Assembly (NCBI GenBank): GCA_903822975.1
Contig: CAIJRD010000011.1
Coordinates: 62,001-126,000 of the forward strand
Direction of reading: 5' to 3'
DNA from: an uncultured Sinobacteraceae bacterium
GTDB lineage: Bacteria; Pseudomonadota; Gammaproteobacteria; Nevskiales; Nevskiaceae
DNA length: 64,000 nt
Made by a program: the position numbers and the translations under genes. Positions 45,763-55,225 of this stretch are shown here, in pieces (position 1 is the first letter of the stretch; each line of letters opens with the position of its first letter). The notes beneath the pieces are model-generated. The model made no database searches and was not told where the DNA came from. It worked only from the letters and a program-made list of their open reading frames with translations.

Positions 45763-48700
45763 TCAACCGACCGCCGCGTCCGCGCGCCGCTCGGAACTGC
45801 CAAGTCGACGCACCTGCGCCGTTGCACCGATCGAAGCGAAACTCTGCAAGGCCTGAGCGCGCGCCGATTTTCTTCGCGCGGCGTCATCGCTCCAGCGCTC
45901 CTGTGCCAACCACCACCACGGGCGCGCGGCCTCCGCACCAGTCATTTCCAGCAGATACTCGACACGATGCAGTCCGGCTCGGGCCTGTTCCGACCAGGGG
46001 CCGCCGACCGGTAATTCCAACAGCGGCAGCCAGGCGAAAATCTCCCAGACGCGCGATGACGATCGCTGCGCGCTGCGTATTCCCTGATCGGCAGCCGCAT
46101 GTGCGCGTTCAAAATCGCCAATGCCGCTGTAGGCGCGCGCAAGTGTTGCAAACACGCTCGCCTCGAACTGATGCGCGTTGCGGCCCAGCGCCACCAGCGG
46201 CTGCGCCTGCAGCAGCAGCGGCACCGCACGCTGCGGATCGCCCTGCAGCACGTATGCAAGCCCGAGCGAGCGCAGCGCGATTGCACGAAAGAACGGGCTG
46301 CCGAACGACTCGGCAACCTGCAGCGCACGCTGTGCCGGCGCCAACACGCCCTCGTACTCGCCGGTCAGCAGCGCCAGCTCGACCTGGTTGGCATACATCC
46401 AACTCGAAAATGCGCCGATGCGTTCGGCATGGGCGATCGCCGCCGCGCTCTCGGCGCGCGCCGCACCCAATTGTCCGAGCCAGCCCAACATGTAGCCATA
46501 CAAGGCGCGCGACAGGTAGTTGTCATCGCTGATCGGCGCGCGCAGCCAGTCTTCGCCGCTGCTGCGATTGATCAGCGCGATGCCTTCGCGCGGATAGCCG
46601 GCGGCACTGGCGCACAGCAGGAGCAGCAAACGAAAACGGCCGATCACCTGCGGCAATCCACCGGCGATTGCGCGCTCCAGCGCATCGATCGCCAGATTCA
46701 CCGCGCCGCGTGCGTCGCCGCGACGCAGATAGGTTGCGCAATGCGAGATCTGCAGCTCGACACGCCCGGCCACATCGGCGTGCGCGTCGGCAATCGCACA
46801 GCCCTGCGCGTACCGCGCCTCGACTTCGTCGAAGGGGACTTCCGAGAATTGTGCCTGCCGGATCGCTCCGGCGCAGGCCATGATGCGCAGGCGGTCGACT
46901 TCTGCGGAGGGCTCGGCGCGATCCAGATTATGTAGCGCCTGTTTGAACTGCCGTTCGGTGGTCAGCGCGTCGCGCATGCCGGTCCAACGCGTGGCGTGCA
47001 GATTCCAGGCGCCGGCCCGCGCCCATTCACCTGCACGGCGCCAGTGATAGGCGATCGCGACAGCATTCGCGCTGGGCGGCGCCGTCAGCGGCTCGGCGGC
47101 TTCCATCAACGAGGCGAGTTGCGCATGCGTGCTCGCGCGCTGGGTCTGCAATTGGCTGCGATAGGCGACATCCTGCAACAGCGGATGAACGAATTCGTAG
47201 ACGCCGTCGCCCTGCGCGGGGGCAACGAGAAACCGCGTGTCCACCAGCCGCCGCAGGCGCATATCGCATTCGGCTGTATCGAGACCGCAGAGTTGTGCGA
47301 GCGCACCCGGCGCCAGCGCGCGGCCCATGACGGCAGCGTACTGCAGCATCGTTTTCAAGGACTCTTCAAGCTGGTCGATGCGCGCCGCCACCAGCGCGTG
47401 CACGCTATCCGGAATCGGCCATTCGGCGATCGTGCGTTGCAGGACGTAGGCGCCGTGACTCCCGCTCAGATAGCCGCTTTCGTGTAGCGCCTGCACCGCC
47501 TCCTCGACGAAAAATGGATTGCCGCCCGCACGCTGGCGCAGTTGCTGCGCCAGCGCCTGGTTCGCCAATGCGTCGCCGAGCAGGCCCAGCGCGACGCGCT
47601 CGATTGCCGCATCGTCGAGCGCCGCCAGTGCGATCCTCGTTGCCGTGTGCGGCAGCCAAGTCGCTGTGTAGTCCGGCCGGAAGTTCAGCAGCAGCAAGGT
47701 CGAGGTCCCGGCCAATTGCTGGGCCAGTGCGGCGATCAGCGCTTCGCTGGCGGTATCCGCGAAATGCAGGTCTTCGATCAGCAAAACCTGCGGCGAGTCT
47801 GCGCGAGGCAGAAAGTACGCAAGGAACTCGAACAGGCGTTCGCGATCGGCGATCACGTCCGCGCGCAAGGGCGCGGTGCCAACGCCGAGGAAATCGAGCA
47901 ATTGCGGCAACAGGTCGGTGGCGTTTCGCTCGAACAGCACCAGGCGGCCGGCCGCCAGTTGTCGCGCTTCGTCGGCCGGTGTCTGATCGTCGAGTCCGAG
48001 TCGGCTGCGCGTCAGCGACTGCACCGGCAACAGGGGCACGGCCGCGGCATAGGGCACGCCGCTGGCGCGATGCACGCTGATCCCGCGCGCGCGACAGTCC
48101 TGCGCGAACTCGTGGCACAGCCGGCTCTTGCCGATGCCCGCCTCGCCGATTAGCGCCACCAGACCGCCCTCGCCACCTTGTGCATGCGCCAACGCCGCCT
48201 GCAGCTGTGCGAGTTCCGCTTCGCGACCAACGAACGCCGAGGCGCCGCGCGCGAAGCCGCGCTCGAGGCGACTGCGCGCCGGTCCCTCGCCTTCCACCGC
48301 ATAGACCCGCACCGGCGCACTGACGCCCGCGACCACCGCCTCGCCAAGATCGCGCAGCGCGAAATAACCTTCGACTTGGCTGGCGGTGGCACGCGTGCAG
48401 TAAATCTGCCCCGGCTCACAAATGTGCTCCATGCGCGCAGCGAGATTCACCGTCGGACCTTGCGCGGTGTAGTCCATCCGCAGGTCGTCGCCGATACGAC
48501 CCACCACCACTTCGCCGCTGTTGAGGCCGATGCGCATCGACAGATTCAGGCCGCTGCCGAGACGCAGCTCGTCGGCGTAGTGACGGACTTCCCGCTGTGC
48601 TTCGAGTGCGGCACGACAAGCGTGTTGCGCATGATCTTCGAGCGCCAGCGGCGCGCCGAACAAGGCCATCACACCATCGCCGGTGTACTGATTGATGGTG

Positions 48701-49005
48701 CCCTCGTAGCGGTGCACGGCAGCGCCGAGAATGGCGAAGTAGCGATCAAGAATTGCGTGCCAGGCCTCGGCGCCGGCCTGCTCGGCCAGTTGCGTGGAGC
48801 CCTTGATATCGGCAAACAGGATCGTGACGCGCTTGCGCTCACCGACCTGCGCGGCGCGGCTTTGCAACAGCCGCTCGTCCAGGTGACGCGGCGTATAGCC
48901 GGGCGCCGGCGCCGCGGCGGCGACAACGCCAAGGCGCCGTCCGCACTGGTCGCAGAAGCGCGCGCTCTCGGTGTTGACGGCAGTGCAGTAAGTGCAGGTA
49001 GCCAC
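45763..49005 (-). CDS. Class III nucleotidyl cyclase with AAA ATPase and TPR region
   Basis: 1080 residues. N-terminal zinc ribbon (C4, C7, C18, C21), class III adenylate/guanylate cyclase domain (about 57-240) with metal ligands D66 in FADIKGS and D110 in YTGDGV, the DYTAQG substrate segment and N187/R191 in VNLAAR, so catalytically plausible; then a STAND-type AAA ATPase (255-520) with Walker A GEAGIGKS and Walker B LLIEDLH, and an alpha-helical TPR region (680-1040). This domain set is widespread in Proteobacteria and Actinobacteria; the signal is unknown. Start is GTG. Cytoplasmic. Confidence 0.92.
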   Translation of the reverse strand: MATCTYCTAVNTESARFCDQCGRRLGVVAAAAPAPGYTPRHLDERLLQSRAAQVGERKRVTILFADIKGSTQLAEQAGAEAWHAILDRYFAILGAAVHRYEGTINQYTGDGVMALFGAPLALEDHAQHACRAALEAQREVRHYADELRLGSGLNLSMRIGLNSGEVVVGRIGDDLRMDYTAQGPTVNLAARMEHICEPGQIYCTRATASQVEGYFALRDLGEAVVAGVSAPVRVYAVEGEGPARSRLERGFARGASAFVGREAELAQLQAALAHAQGGEGGLVALIGEAGIGKSRLCHEFAQDCRARGISVHRASGVPYAAAVPLLPVQSLTRSRLGLDDQTPADEARQLAAGRLVLFERNATDLLPQLLDFLGVGTAPLRADVIADRERLFEFLAYFLPRADSPQVLLIEDLHFADTASEALIAALAQQLAGTSTLLLLNFRPDYTATWLPHTATRIALAALDDAAIERVALGLLGDALANQALAQQLRQRAGGNPFFVEEAVQALHESGYLSGSHGAYVLQRTIAEWPIPDSVHALVAARIDQLEESLKTMLQYAAVMGRALAPGALAQLCGLDTAECDMRLRRLVDTRFLVAPAQGDGVYEFVHPLLQDVAYRSQLQTQRASTHAQLASLMEAAEPLTAPPSANAVAIAYHWRRAGEWARAGAWNLHATRWTGMRDALTTERQFKQALHNLDRAEPSAEVDRLRIMACAGAIRQAQFSEVPFDEVEARYAQGCAIADAHADVAGRVELQISHCATYLRRGDARGAVNLAIDALERAIAGGLPQVIGRFRLLLLLCASAAGYPREGIALINRSSGEDWLRAPISDDNYLSRALYGYMLGWLGQLGAARAESAAAIAHAERIGAFSSWMYANQVELALLTGEYEGVLAPAQRALQVAESFGSPFFRAIALRSLGLAYVLQGDPQRAVPLLLQAQPLVALGRNAHQFEASVFATLARAYSGIGDFERAHAAADQGIRSAQRSSSRVWEIFAWLPLLELPVGGPWSEQARAGLHRVEYLLEMTGAEAARPWWWLAQERWSDDAARRKSARAQALQSFASIGATAQVRRLGSSERRADAAVG

Positions 49006-49127
49006 AGCGCTCGTCGCAAAAGGTACCGCCCATCTTAATCCGCAAGCGAACGAACGTGCCGGAAGATGCCCTAGGCCACCGCGCGCTGTGCCGCGCTGAC
49101 GCTGATGCCGACTCTTACGTCAATGTC

Positions 49128-49169
49128 GACGCCGACGCCGACGCCGACGCCGACACCGACACCGACACC
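49128..49169. repeat. Hexanucleotide tandem repeat
   Basis: Four GACGCC units followed by three GACACC units, 42 bp without interruption, preceded by looser GAC-rich units. Lies between the cyclase and exonuclease genes. Confidence 0.9.
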
Positions 49170-49250
49170 GCAACGAAAACACGGCGCTGCTGCAAATCCG
49201 ACCTAGGCATCGCTTGCCTACAATGCGCCGAGCCCCCGCATAACCCGCCG

Positions 49251-50054
49251 ATGTCCGACCTGCAAGCCAACGAAGTACTCCCGCGCCTGTTGCTGATTGA
49301 CGGACTCAATCTCGTGCGCCGCATCTATGAGGCCAATGGCGAGCCGGAGTCGACCGAGAAAGTCGAACTGGCGATGCGCAATTCCATCGCCTCGCTGCGC
49401 CGCGCGCTCGACGAACACCGTCCCAGTCATGCACTTGCGGCGTTCGATTACGGCGGCCCTACGTGGCGGCATGCGCTGTATCCCCGCTACCGCGAGAAAC
49501 GCGCGCCGATGCCGGTGATTCTGCGCGAGGCCCTGCCCGAGCTGTACCGACAGATCGATGCGCAGCTCGGCATCTGCTGCGTTTCGATCGCCGATGTCGA
49601 AGCCGATGATGTGATCGCCGCCGTGGCGCTGCGCTGGCAGGCCCGCGCGCTGGGTCCGGCGATCATCCTGTCGACCGACAAGGACCTGTGCCAGTTGCTG
49701 CAGCATGGCTGTCTGGTGCGCGACCACTTCAAGCCCGAGTGGCGCGACGCGGCCTGGGTGGAACGACGCTTCGGCGTACCGATCGCCGCACTCGGCGATT
49801 GGCTCGCGCTGGCCGGCGACGATTCCGACGACATACCGGGCGTGCGCGGCATCGGGCCCAAAGCGGCCACACGGCTGCTGCAAGCCTACGGAGACCTGGA
49901 TCGCGTGCTGCGCGAAGGTGGCGCGCTGCAAGGTGCCGAGGCCCGGCGCTTGCGCGAGCAGTCCGCGCAGGCACGGCTCTCACGCCAGTTGGTCGAACTG
50001 AAGACCGACGTGGCGATCGGCCTGACCTGGAACGCGCTCAAGCTATCCGCTTGA
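49251..50054 (+). CDS. 5'-3' exonuclease/flap nuclease family protein (Xni-like)
   Basis: 267 residues, cytoplasmic; polymerase I-type 5' nuclease fold. Seen: LLLIDGLNLVRR with the first metal Asp, AAFDYGGPTWRHALYP, VEADDVIAAVA, LSTDKDLCQLL and the helix-three-turn DDSDDIPGVRGIGPKAATRLL region. Length fits Xni/ExoIX-like proteins. ATG at 49251 is chosen because the longer frame would read through the hexanucleotide repeat as a DADADT tract. No strong ribosome site. Confidence 0.88.
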   Translation: MSDLQANEVLPRLLLIDGLNLVRRIYEANGEPESTEKVELAMRNSIASLRRALDEHRPSHALAAFDYGGPTWRHALYPRYREKRAPMPVILREALPELYRQIDAQLGICCVSIADVEADDVIAAVALRWQARALGPAIILSTDKDLCQLLQHGCLVRDHFKPEWRDAAWVERRFGVPIAALGDWLALAGDDSDDIPGVRGIGPKAATRLLQAYGDLDRVLREGGALQGAEARRLREQSAQARLSRQLVELKTDVAIGLTWNALKLSA

Positions 50055-50405
50055 ACTCCGCGGGGCATGCGTGTTCCAAAGCGAACAATCTGCGACGTTC
50101 GTCGGCGTTAGCCTGTTGTACTGGCACCGGTTGTATCGGCACCCGTTGTTCCGGCACCCGTTGTACCGACAGTTGCGCAGATCGACCGCGCATTGCGCAG
50201 CGATCGGCGCACGCTGTTCCGACAGATATATCGACAGACGAGTCAAGCGTGAGTCAACAGACTGACATCGCGATCAGTGAGGATGCGTTCGCGTAGGTAG
50301 TGAGTACGTCTTGTTGCGACAGTCGCAAGGTGTGCGTATCTCAAACGTGCCGCGTACGGCGCGATCCTTGCGGTAATGAATTGAGTGAATTGACGGAGCC
50401 TAGCG
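50055..50405. other. Intergenic region before the WS/DGAT-like gene
   Basis: 351 bp. Apart from the 15-bp repeats listed separately, no gene or clear terminator seen; the last 50 bp contain an AT-richer stretch that may hold a promoter. Confidence 0.55.
50116..50175. repeat. Four 15-bp tandem repeats
   Basis: Consecutive 15-bp units close to TTGTAYCGGCACCCG: TTGTACTGGCACCGG, TTGTATCGGCACCCG, TTGTTCCGGCACCCG and a decayed TTGTACCGACAGTTG. Start 61 bp after the exonuclease stop. Confidence 0.88.
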
Positions 50406-51827
50406 ATGAGTGAACTGCAACCGGTAGAACGCATGAGCCCGGTTGATCGCGCCTGGCTCGAGATGGACGATCCGCACAATCCGATGATCGTCAGCGCGAT
50501 CTTTCAGCTCGAAGGACCGGTCGACGCCGCCGAACTGCAGAAGGTCATGGTGGAACGCCTGCTGCGCTTCCCGCGCTTTCGACAGCGTGCGGATCGCAGC
50601 CAGCGGCAGCCACGCTGGGTGGCGGACACCGATCTGGACTACCGCTACCACGTGCACGTGCGGCGCCTACCGCACGGCGCAAGTCAGCAGGAATTGTGCA
50701 AGGCCATTTCAGCTGAGGTATCGCACGAACTGGACACCGCACGCCCACTCTGGCGCCTGTTCCTGTTCCCCTGCCCGACTGGCCCCGTTACGGTGCTGTT
50801 TCGCGCGCATCACGCGCTTGCCGACGGCATCGCGCTGGTGACCTTGCTGATCGACAGCACCGACAAAGGCTTTTTGCGTGCGCCGGCACCAGGGTCCGCA
50901 CTGGCCTTGCCTGCGCCGCATCCGGGCCCGCTCGGCGGCTTGGTCGATCGCCTCACCACACTCAACGCAGGCCTGATTCGGCTGCAGGAATTGGCGCGCG
51001 ATCGTCGCGGCCGCGCACAATTGCGCCAGAAATTCGACGAAGGACGCGATGCCGTCCGCGGCGTGCGTCGCGTGATGGCGCTGCCGGAAGATCACCCCAG
51101 CGCACTTCGGCGTCCGCTCAATGGTCGCAAGACCGTCGCGTGGATCGACGACCTGCCACTACTGGCGCTGCGGCGCCAGGCCAAGCGCCTCGACGCGCGC
51201 GTCAACGATCTGCTCATGACGGCGCTCGCTGGAGCATTCAGCCACGAACTACAGCGCAGCGGCGAGCCGCTTCCGCCCAGCGGCGAATTGCGCATCTCGG
51301 TACCGGTCAACCTCCGCAACGGCAAAGGTCGCGATCTGGGCAATCAGTTCGGTCTGGTGCTGCTCGAGCTGCCGCTCGGAATCGACGCGCCGGAAGTGCG
51401 GCTGCGTACGATCGCGCGGCGCATGTCCGAACTGAAAAACTCCGCCGAAGCACGCGCCACGCTGCTGGGTCTCGCTGCAGCCGGCCACTTGCCGGTACCG
51501 CTCGAAAAGCGTCTGGTCAATCGCATCAGTTCGAAATCCGTAGCAGTCGTGTCGAGCTTGCCGGGTCCGAAGAATCACGTGCGAATCGCCGGGGCTCGCA
51601 TGAGCAGTCTGGTGTTCTGGCCGCCGCAGTCGGGTGGCATCGGCATTGGCGTGAGCTTCTTCAGCTACGCCGGACACGTCAGCGTCGGCATTTCTATCGA
51701 CGGAGGCCTGCATCTGCATGCGCGCCATCTGCTGCAGGCATTCCGCCGCGAAATGGACTATCTACTCGCACTCGACTTCGAAACGGAAGCAAGCGTTAGC
51801 GCCGCGCTAGACGCAACCTTGATCTGA
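50406..51827 (+). CDS. Wax ester synthase/diacylglycerol acyltransferase-like protein
   Basis: 473 residues. WS/DGAT family: the catalytic HHALADG at residues 135-141 and the typical SPVDRAWLEMDDP N-terminus and C-terminal SGSGNLP-like SSLPGPKNHV segment are present. Enzymes of this family esterify acyl-CoA to fatty alcohol or diacylglycerol to make neutral storage lipid at the inner membrane face. Matches the lipid theme of fadBA, the phasin-like protein and the desaturase elsewhere in the window. Second half shows a normal NLRNG...NQFG motif. Stand-alone gene. Confidence 0.92.
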   Translation: MSELQPVERMSPVDRAWLEMDDPHNPMIVSAIFQLEGPVDAAELQKVMVERLLRFPRFRQRADRSQRQPRWVADTDLDYRYHVHVRRLPHGASQQELCKAISAEVSHELDTARPLWRLFLFPCPTGPVTVLFRAHHALADGIALVTLLIDSTDKGFLRAPAPGSALALPAPHPGPLGGLVDRLTTLNAGLIRLQELARDRRGRAQLRQKFDEGRDAVRGVRRVMALPEDHPSALRRPLNGRKTVAWIDDLPLLALRRQAKRLDARVNDLLMTALAGAFSHELQRSGEPLPPSGELRISVPVNLRNGKGRDLGNQFGLVLLELPLGIDAPEVRLRTIARRMSELKNSAEARATLLGLAAAGHLPVPLEKRLVNRISSKSVAVVSSLPGPKNHVRIAGARMSSLVFWPPQSGGIGIGVSFFSYAGHVSVGISIDGGLHLHARHLLQAFRREMDYLLALDFETEASVSAALDATLI

Positions 51828-51846
51828 TCCGCCGATCTGATCCGCG
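51821..51846. repeat. Two 13-bp direct repeats at the WS/DGAT stop
   Basis: GATCTGATCCGCC then GATCTGATCCGCG, adjacent and covering the stop codon. Confidence 0.7.
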
Positions 51847-52288
51847 ACGAAATCGAACCGGATTTTTATTTCGCAGGGACACTTGTCGTTCGATTGCGTC
51901 GTCGTAGCAAGGCGGATGGCCCCGGGGCCAAGCCACATCGGCGCAGTGACAAACCATCTGCGATTGCGCCGGGCGACGAAGATTAAACGCCAGTCACCGA
52001 TACTCGTCCTGTTCCGTACCAGTTTGCGCAATACGGCCATTTGATGCGCTGAAGTGAGTCTTTTCGTCATTCGATCAATCCACGATCGAACGCGCAGCGA
52101 GCCGAAGCGTGCGCTCCGTCACTCATTAGGTTCACCACCTGAATGACTGAAAACCCTGCGTTTTTCAGCCCATTCACGTGCCGCACTCACCCCCACCCGT
52201 TCGCAGCCTACCCGCAGTTAGGGCGCGCCCCGATTGAATTTTGCGCATAGCGATCGATAGAATCGCGCGCTCGGGGAGAATAATAAGC
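51828..52288. other. Intergenic region without recognised content
   Basis: 461 bp. Nothing convincing beyond the repeat at its left edge; an 87-codon minus-strand frame (51807-52070) has no recognisable features. Confidence 0.5.
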
Positions 52289-52834
52289 ATGCAAATGATT
52301 AGCTTCTGGCGTGTCGCAGTGCTGCTTGCGATATCGATCACGCCTCGGCTCAGCTACGCTGAAACCTACCAGGACTGGTTCTTGAGTAGCTCGTCCGATC
52401 ACAGCCACTTAACGGCACTGACCGCCAACGATGGCGGCGCGGTCTTGGTTTTCGATTGCACGCTGAGCACTCGCACCTGTGCCTGGAGCGTGATCAGCCA
52501 CAAAAGCTGCGAAGACGATCGCGTCTACAACGTCTTGGTGCATGTTGGCGAAACCACGCAGAGCATCGACGCGCGCTGTTCGTACGAAGAAGGTGCGTTG
52601 GGCCGATATCGGCTCGCATTCCAGAACTACGCGGCGATGAATCAGTTACTCGCGCAAGCAGACAACGTTCGATTTGCGATCGAGACCCGTCCGCAGCAGT
52701 TTCGTCAACTGCGCTTCTCGCTCGCTGGCGCCGGGCAAGCCCGTTCTCGGCTGGTCGCGCTTGCAAACAAGATTCACGCACCGCGCCGAGTCAGCGTGAA
52801 TGATTCCAGAACGTCATCCGAACGTTCCCGTTGA
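52289..52834 (+). CDS. Exported protein of unknown function
   Basis: 181 residues. Signal peptide (about 1-25, PRLSYAET), then a mature part with four cysteines (DCTLSTRTCAW, HKSCEDDR, DARCSYEEG), suggesting two disulfides in the periplasm. Good GGGGAG ribosome site nine bases before the ATG at 52289. Family not recognised; basic Ser/Arg-rich tail. Flanked by large gaps, so no operon context. Confidence 0.7.
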   Translation: MQMISFWRVAVLLAISITPRLSYAETYQDWFLSSSSDHSHLTALTANDGGAVLVFDCTLSTRTCAWSVISHKSCEDDRVYNVLVHVGETTQSIDARCSYEEGALGRYRLAFQNYAAMNQLLAQADNVRFAIETRPQQFRQLRFSLAGAGQARSRLVALANKIHAPRRVSVNDSRTSSERSR

Positions 52835-52933
52835 CGCGCTTGCAACGCTTTTCGATGTACGAACACTCAGAACACGGCCCTGCTGCGCGCAAACTGCTCG
52901 TATGCAGGGCCTCGATTCTGCTGACGCCTGCGC

Positions 52934-53287
52934 TTATTGACGCTGCTGCTTGATCCGCGCGCTGTTCCGATTCTCGGCGCGATTCAGCCGATTCTGTTCC
53001 GCCTTGGTCAAGTGCCCGCCGTTCTTGGCTTCGTCGACGCTCTCGCGCTGGGCAATATTGGCGTCGTGCTTCTCGTCGCGTGCGGCCTGCGCCGCGTTGA
53101 TCTGCCCTTTGGCTTCGCCAGCTTGAATGCGCTGTTGCTGATTCGACAAGCGCCCGTTGACTTCGTTGACGCGCGGATGATCCGGCACGACGGGGGCGGT
53201 ATCGGCCTGCGCGTAGGCTGCTGATGCGGCGGCCGTCGAGAGCATCAGCGCAACCAAGACAATTTTCGTATTTGCAATGCGGTTCAT
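52934..53287 (-). CDS. Small exported Gln/Asn/Arg-rich protein
   Basis: 117 residues. Signal peptide ending SAAYAQA (about 1-26); mature region is charged, predicted all-helical, with repeated NxxR/QxxR patterns (NGRLSNQQQRIQAGE, NRLNRAENRNSARIKQQRQ). Looks like a small periplasmic coiled-coil. Strong AAGGAG ribosome site. Function unknown. Confidence 0.78.
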   Translation of the reverse strand: MNRIANTKIVLVALMLSTAAASAAYAQADTAPVVPDHPRVNEVNGRLSNQQQRIQAGEAKGQINAAQAARDEKHDANIAQRESVDEAKNGGHLTKAEQNRLNRAENRNSARIKQQRQ

Positions 53288-53602
53288 TTCAATCTCCTTG
53301 ATCCGGCGCAATCGCGCGGACGTGCAGTTCAGTGACTTCCGAAGGTTAATGTGTCGTGCGACCAGACCTCGATCGCAGGCGCACCATACCGCTCGCAAAC
53401 TGAGCCTGGGCTTAACGGGTCGCGGGAGGCGTCGGGTCAGGGAGGGGCGAAATCTCAGCTACTGCGGCGTGAACCCATGCCGAGTTCGCCATCAAGCGAA
53501 CGCCATCAAAGCGCATCACTGGATGCAGTACTCGTTGCGAACTGTTCGTCCGTTTTTCGCAGCCTGAGGTCTGGAATACCAGTCCAGGTAGTGACGCGTG
53601 AC
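53288..53602. other. Intergenic region without recognised content
   Basis: 315 bp between two minus-strand genes. A short hairpin (GTTCGC/GCGAAC, 53484-53501) is the only structure seen. Confidence 0.5.
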
Positions 53603-54340
53603 TCAGTAGCCGTCGCCGCCACGAACGACGACCCTTAGCGTCTGCAACAAGATGACGCAGTCCATGGCGAAGTTGCGACGGCGTACGTAATAGCTGTCCA
53701 TCGCGACGCGTCGCGCATAGTCGACCTCGTTGCGGCCGCTGACCTGCCACAAGCCCGTCATTCCCGGGCGCACCGCGAGGTACCAGACGGCTGCGCGCGC
53801 ATAACGCTGCAGCTCCTCCTCGACGATCGGACGCGGTCCCACCAAGCTCATTTCACCGCGCAGCACATTGAACAGTTGCGGCAGTTCATCCAGACTGGTC
53901 TTTCGCAGAAACTTGCCGATTGCCGTGACGCGCGGATCGTTGCGCAACTTCTGATCGCGCGCCCATTCGGCTTTCAGTGCGTCATCGCCTTCCAGCAGTT
54001 GCTGCAGGCGCGCGTCCGCATCCGGGCACATGGTGCGGAACTTCAAACAGGCGAACATCCGCCCGTGGCGTCCCACTCTCTGCTGCGTAAACAGTAGCGG
54101 CCCCGGGCTCGTCTTCACCAGAACCGCGAGTCCCCCGAGCAGCGGCGCCAGCACAAGCAGCAGCGCCGCGCTGCCGAACAGATCGAGCATCCGTTTGGCA
54201 CTCGCAGAAATCGCACTCGATACGGCGCCCCGGCGAATCACGCTCCGACGCGACAGTTGCGGAATCAGGAGTTCGAGCATGTCGATCTCAAGCTTCGCAG
54301 AGGCTTGATTGGCTGAGGTTTCGCTCGATTGACGGGTCAT
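53603..54340 (-). CDS. Polyisoprenyl-phosphate sugar-1-phosphate transferase
   Basis: 245 residues, bacterial sugar transferase family (WbaP/PssZ C-terminal type). Starts exopolysaccharide or O-antigen repeat units by putting a hexose-1-phosphate on undecaprenyl phosphate at the inner membrane. Seen: a membrane re-entrant helix (about 50-80), [52 protein letters not shown], and [10 protein letters not shown]. Lacks the extra N-terminal membrane domain of full-length WbaP. No other glycan genes next to it, though an AlgX/AlgJ-like gene lies 3 kb away. Confidence 0.93.
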   Translation of the reverse strand: MTRQSSETSANQASAKLEIDMLELLIPQLSRRSVIRRGAVSSAISASAKRMLDLFGSAALLLVLAPLLGGLAVLVKTSPGPLLFTQQRVGRHGRMFACLKFRTMCPDADARLQQLLEGDDALKAEWARDQKLRNDPRVTAIGKFLRKTSLDELPQLFNVLRGEMSLVGPRPIVEEELQRYARAAVWYLAVRPGMTGLWQVSGRNEVDYARRVAMDSYYVRRRNFAMDCVILLQTLRVVVRGGDGY

Positions 54341-54508
54341 TGCAGTTCGACGGGGTTCGTGCGGCCACCCTATCGCGTCGATGTGGCGCCAACGTCATCC
54401 ATCGGTACGACAAACCGGATCCAGAACTCCTTACAGCCACCCAGACCTAATCCGCAGGATCCAGGGGGTCGAACCAAGAGGCCGGCACCTCGCCGGACGA
54501 TTCCGTAA

Positions 54509-54536
54509 GCCGGCTGTAAGCTAAATGACAGCCGGC
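54509..54536. promoter_or_regulatory. Inverted repeat upstream of small gene
   Basis: Perfect 9-bp arms GCCGGCTGT/ACAGCCGGC around a 10-base centre, 97 bp upstream of the ATG at 54633 and about 170 bp upstream of the divergent sugar transferase gene. Operator or hairpin; cannot decide. Confidence 0.5.
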
Positions 54537-54632
54537 GCCGCAATGCTGTCGTGAAAGCGAATCGGCTTTCGCAGTTGCCGTCGACTTTTCAGTGCCACAG
54601 GGCACTCATTCCACCGCAGGGGCAGGGGACTG

Positions 54633-54920
54633 ATGTCGGATCACGAGAACACGCGGCGTCAGACCGTGCACACGGTCGCGCCAGAGGTCGGCGATTGCGC
54701 CTGGGTCGTCAACGACAAGAAGCGGCCGCAATTGCTGGTCGCACGAACGCCGGACTATGAATTCAGTCTCTCGCTGAAGCCCGGCCAGCGACTCAGCATC
54801 AGGCGCTTGTCCGAGGCCGGCAGCGATCTTCAGATTACCCTCGAAGACGAGCCACAGCCGGCGGCAGATCCCGACGCCCCGGTGCGCCGTCCGCCCTACC
54901 TGCGTCTGATCCGCTCCTGA
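54633..54920 (+). CDS. Small cytoplasmic protein of unknown function
   Basis: 95 residues. No signal peptide or membrane segment. Sequence has small beta-domain character (CAWVVNDKKRPQLLVAR, EFSLSLKPGQRLSIRRL, LQITLEDE) and a Pro-rich tail. GGGGCAGGGG lies just before the ATG. Not recognised; the unbroken ribosome site and codon pattern make it a plausible real gene. Confidence 0.55.
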   Translation: MSDHENTRRQTVHTVAPEVGDCAWVVNDKKRPQLLVARTPDYEFSLSLKPGQRLSIRRLSEAGSDLQITLEDEPQPAADPDAPVRRPPYLRLIRS

Positions 54921-55225
54921 TTCGTTCCTGACTGCGCGGACGGCAGGGCGGTCACCGGGCATCGCTGCGTCTGACCGTCGATCCGCCACTGCCCGCCTCG
55001 AACCGCCTGATCTGCCTCGGTCCATCTGGTTCCATCTGGGTCCGTCTCGGTCCGTCTCGGTCCGCCGCAGTCCATCACTGTCCCAGGGTAGTCCCTGGGC
55101 GGCCGCACGCCGATCTCCGTGCCGACGCTACAATATCGATCCATACGATCGTGTGGGCCACCGCTGCTGCCGGCGCCAGTTGACCACGGCGGCCGTCGGC
55201 GAAGGCCCACGGAACAGCGCCCGAC
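54921..55225. other. Intergenic region with 10-bp repeats
   Basis: 305 bp; its centre is the 10-bp array described separately. No gene seen. Confidence 0.55.
55011..55080. repeat. Seven 10-bp tandem repeats
   Basis: Exact 10-bp periodicity, unit close to TCCGTCTCGG: TCTGCCTCGG, TCCATCTGGT, TCCATCTGGG, two identical TCCGTCTCGG, TCCGCCGCAG, TCCATCACTG. A 10-bp unit shifts frame each time, so it is not coding. Confidence 0.9.

Noticed and set aside
49056..49250. Upstream extension of the exonuclease with a DADADT tract
   Set aside because: Produced by reading through the hexanucleotide repeat; family N-terminus begins at 49251.
51807..52070. 87-codon minus-strand frame
   Set aside because: No ribosome site, no motif, overlaps the WS/DGAT stop and a repeat.
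53461..53500. 5S rRNA-like string CCCATGCCGA
   Set aside because: A ten-base match only; flanking sequence does not fold as 5S and no rRNA operon is near.
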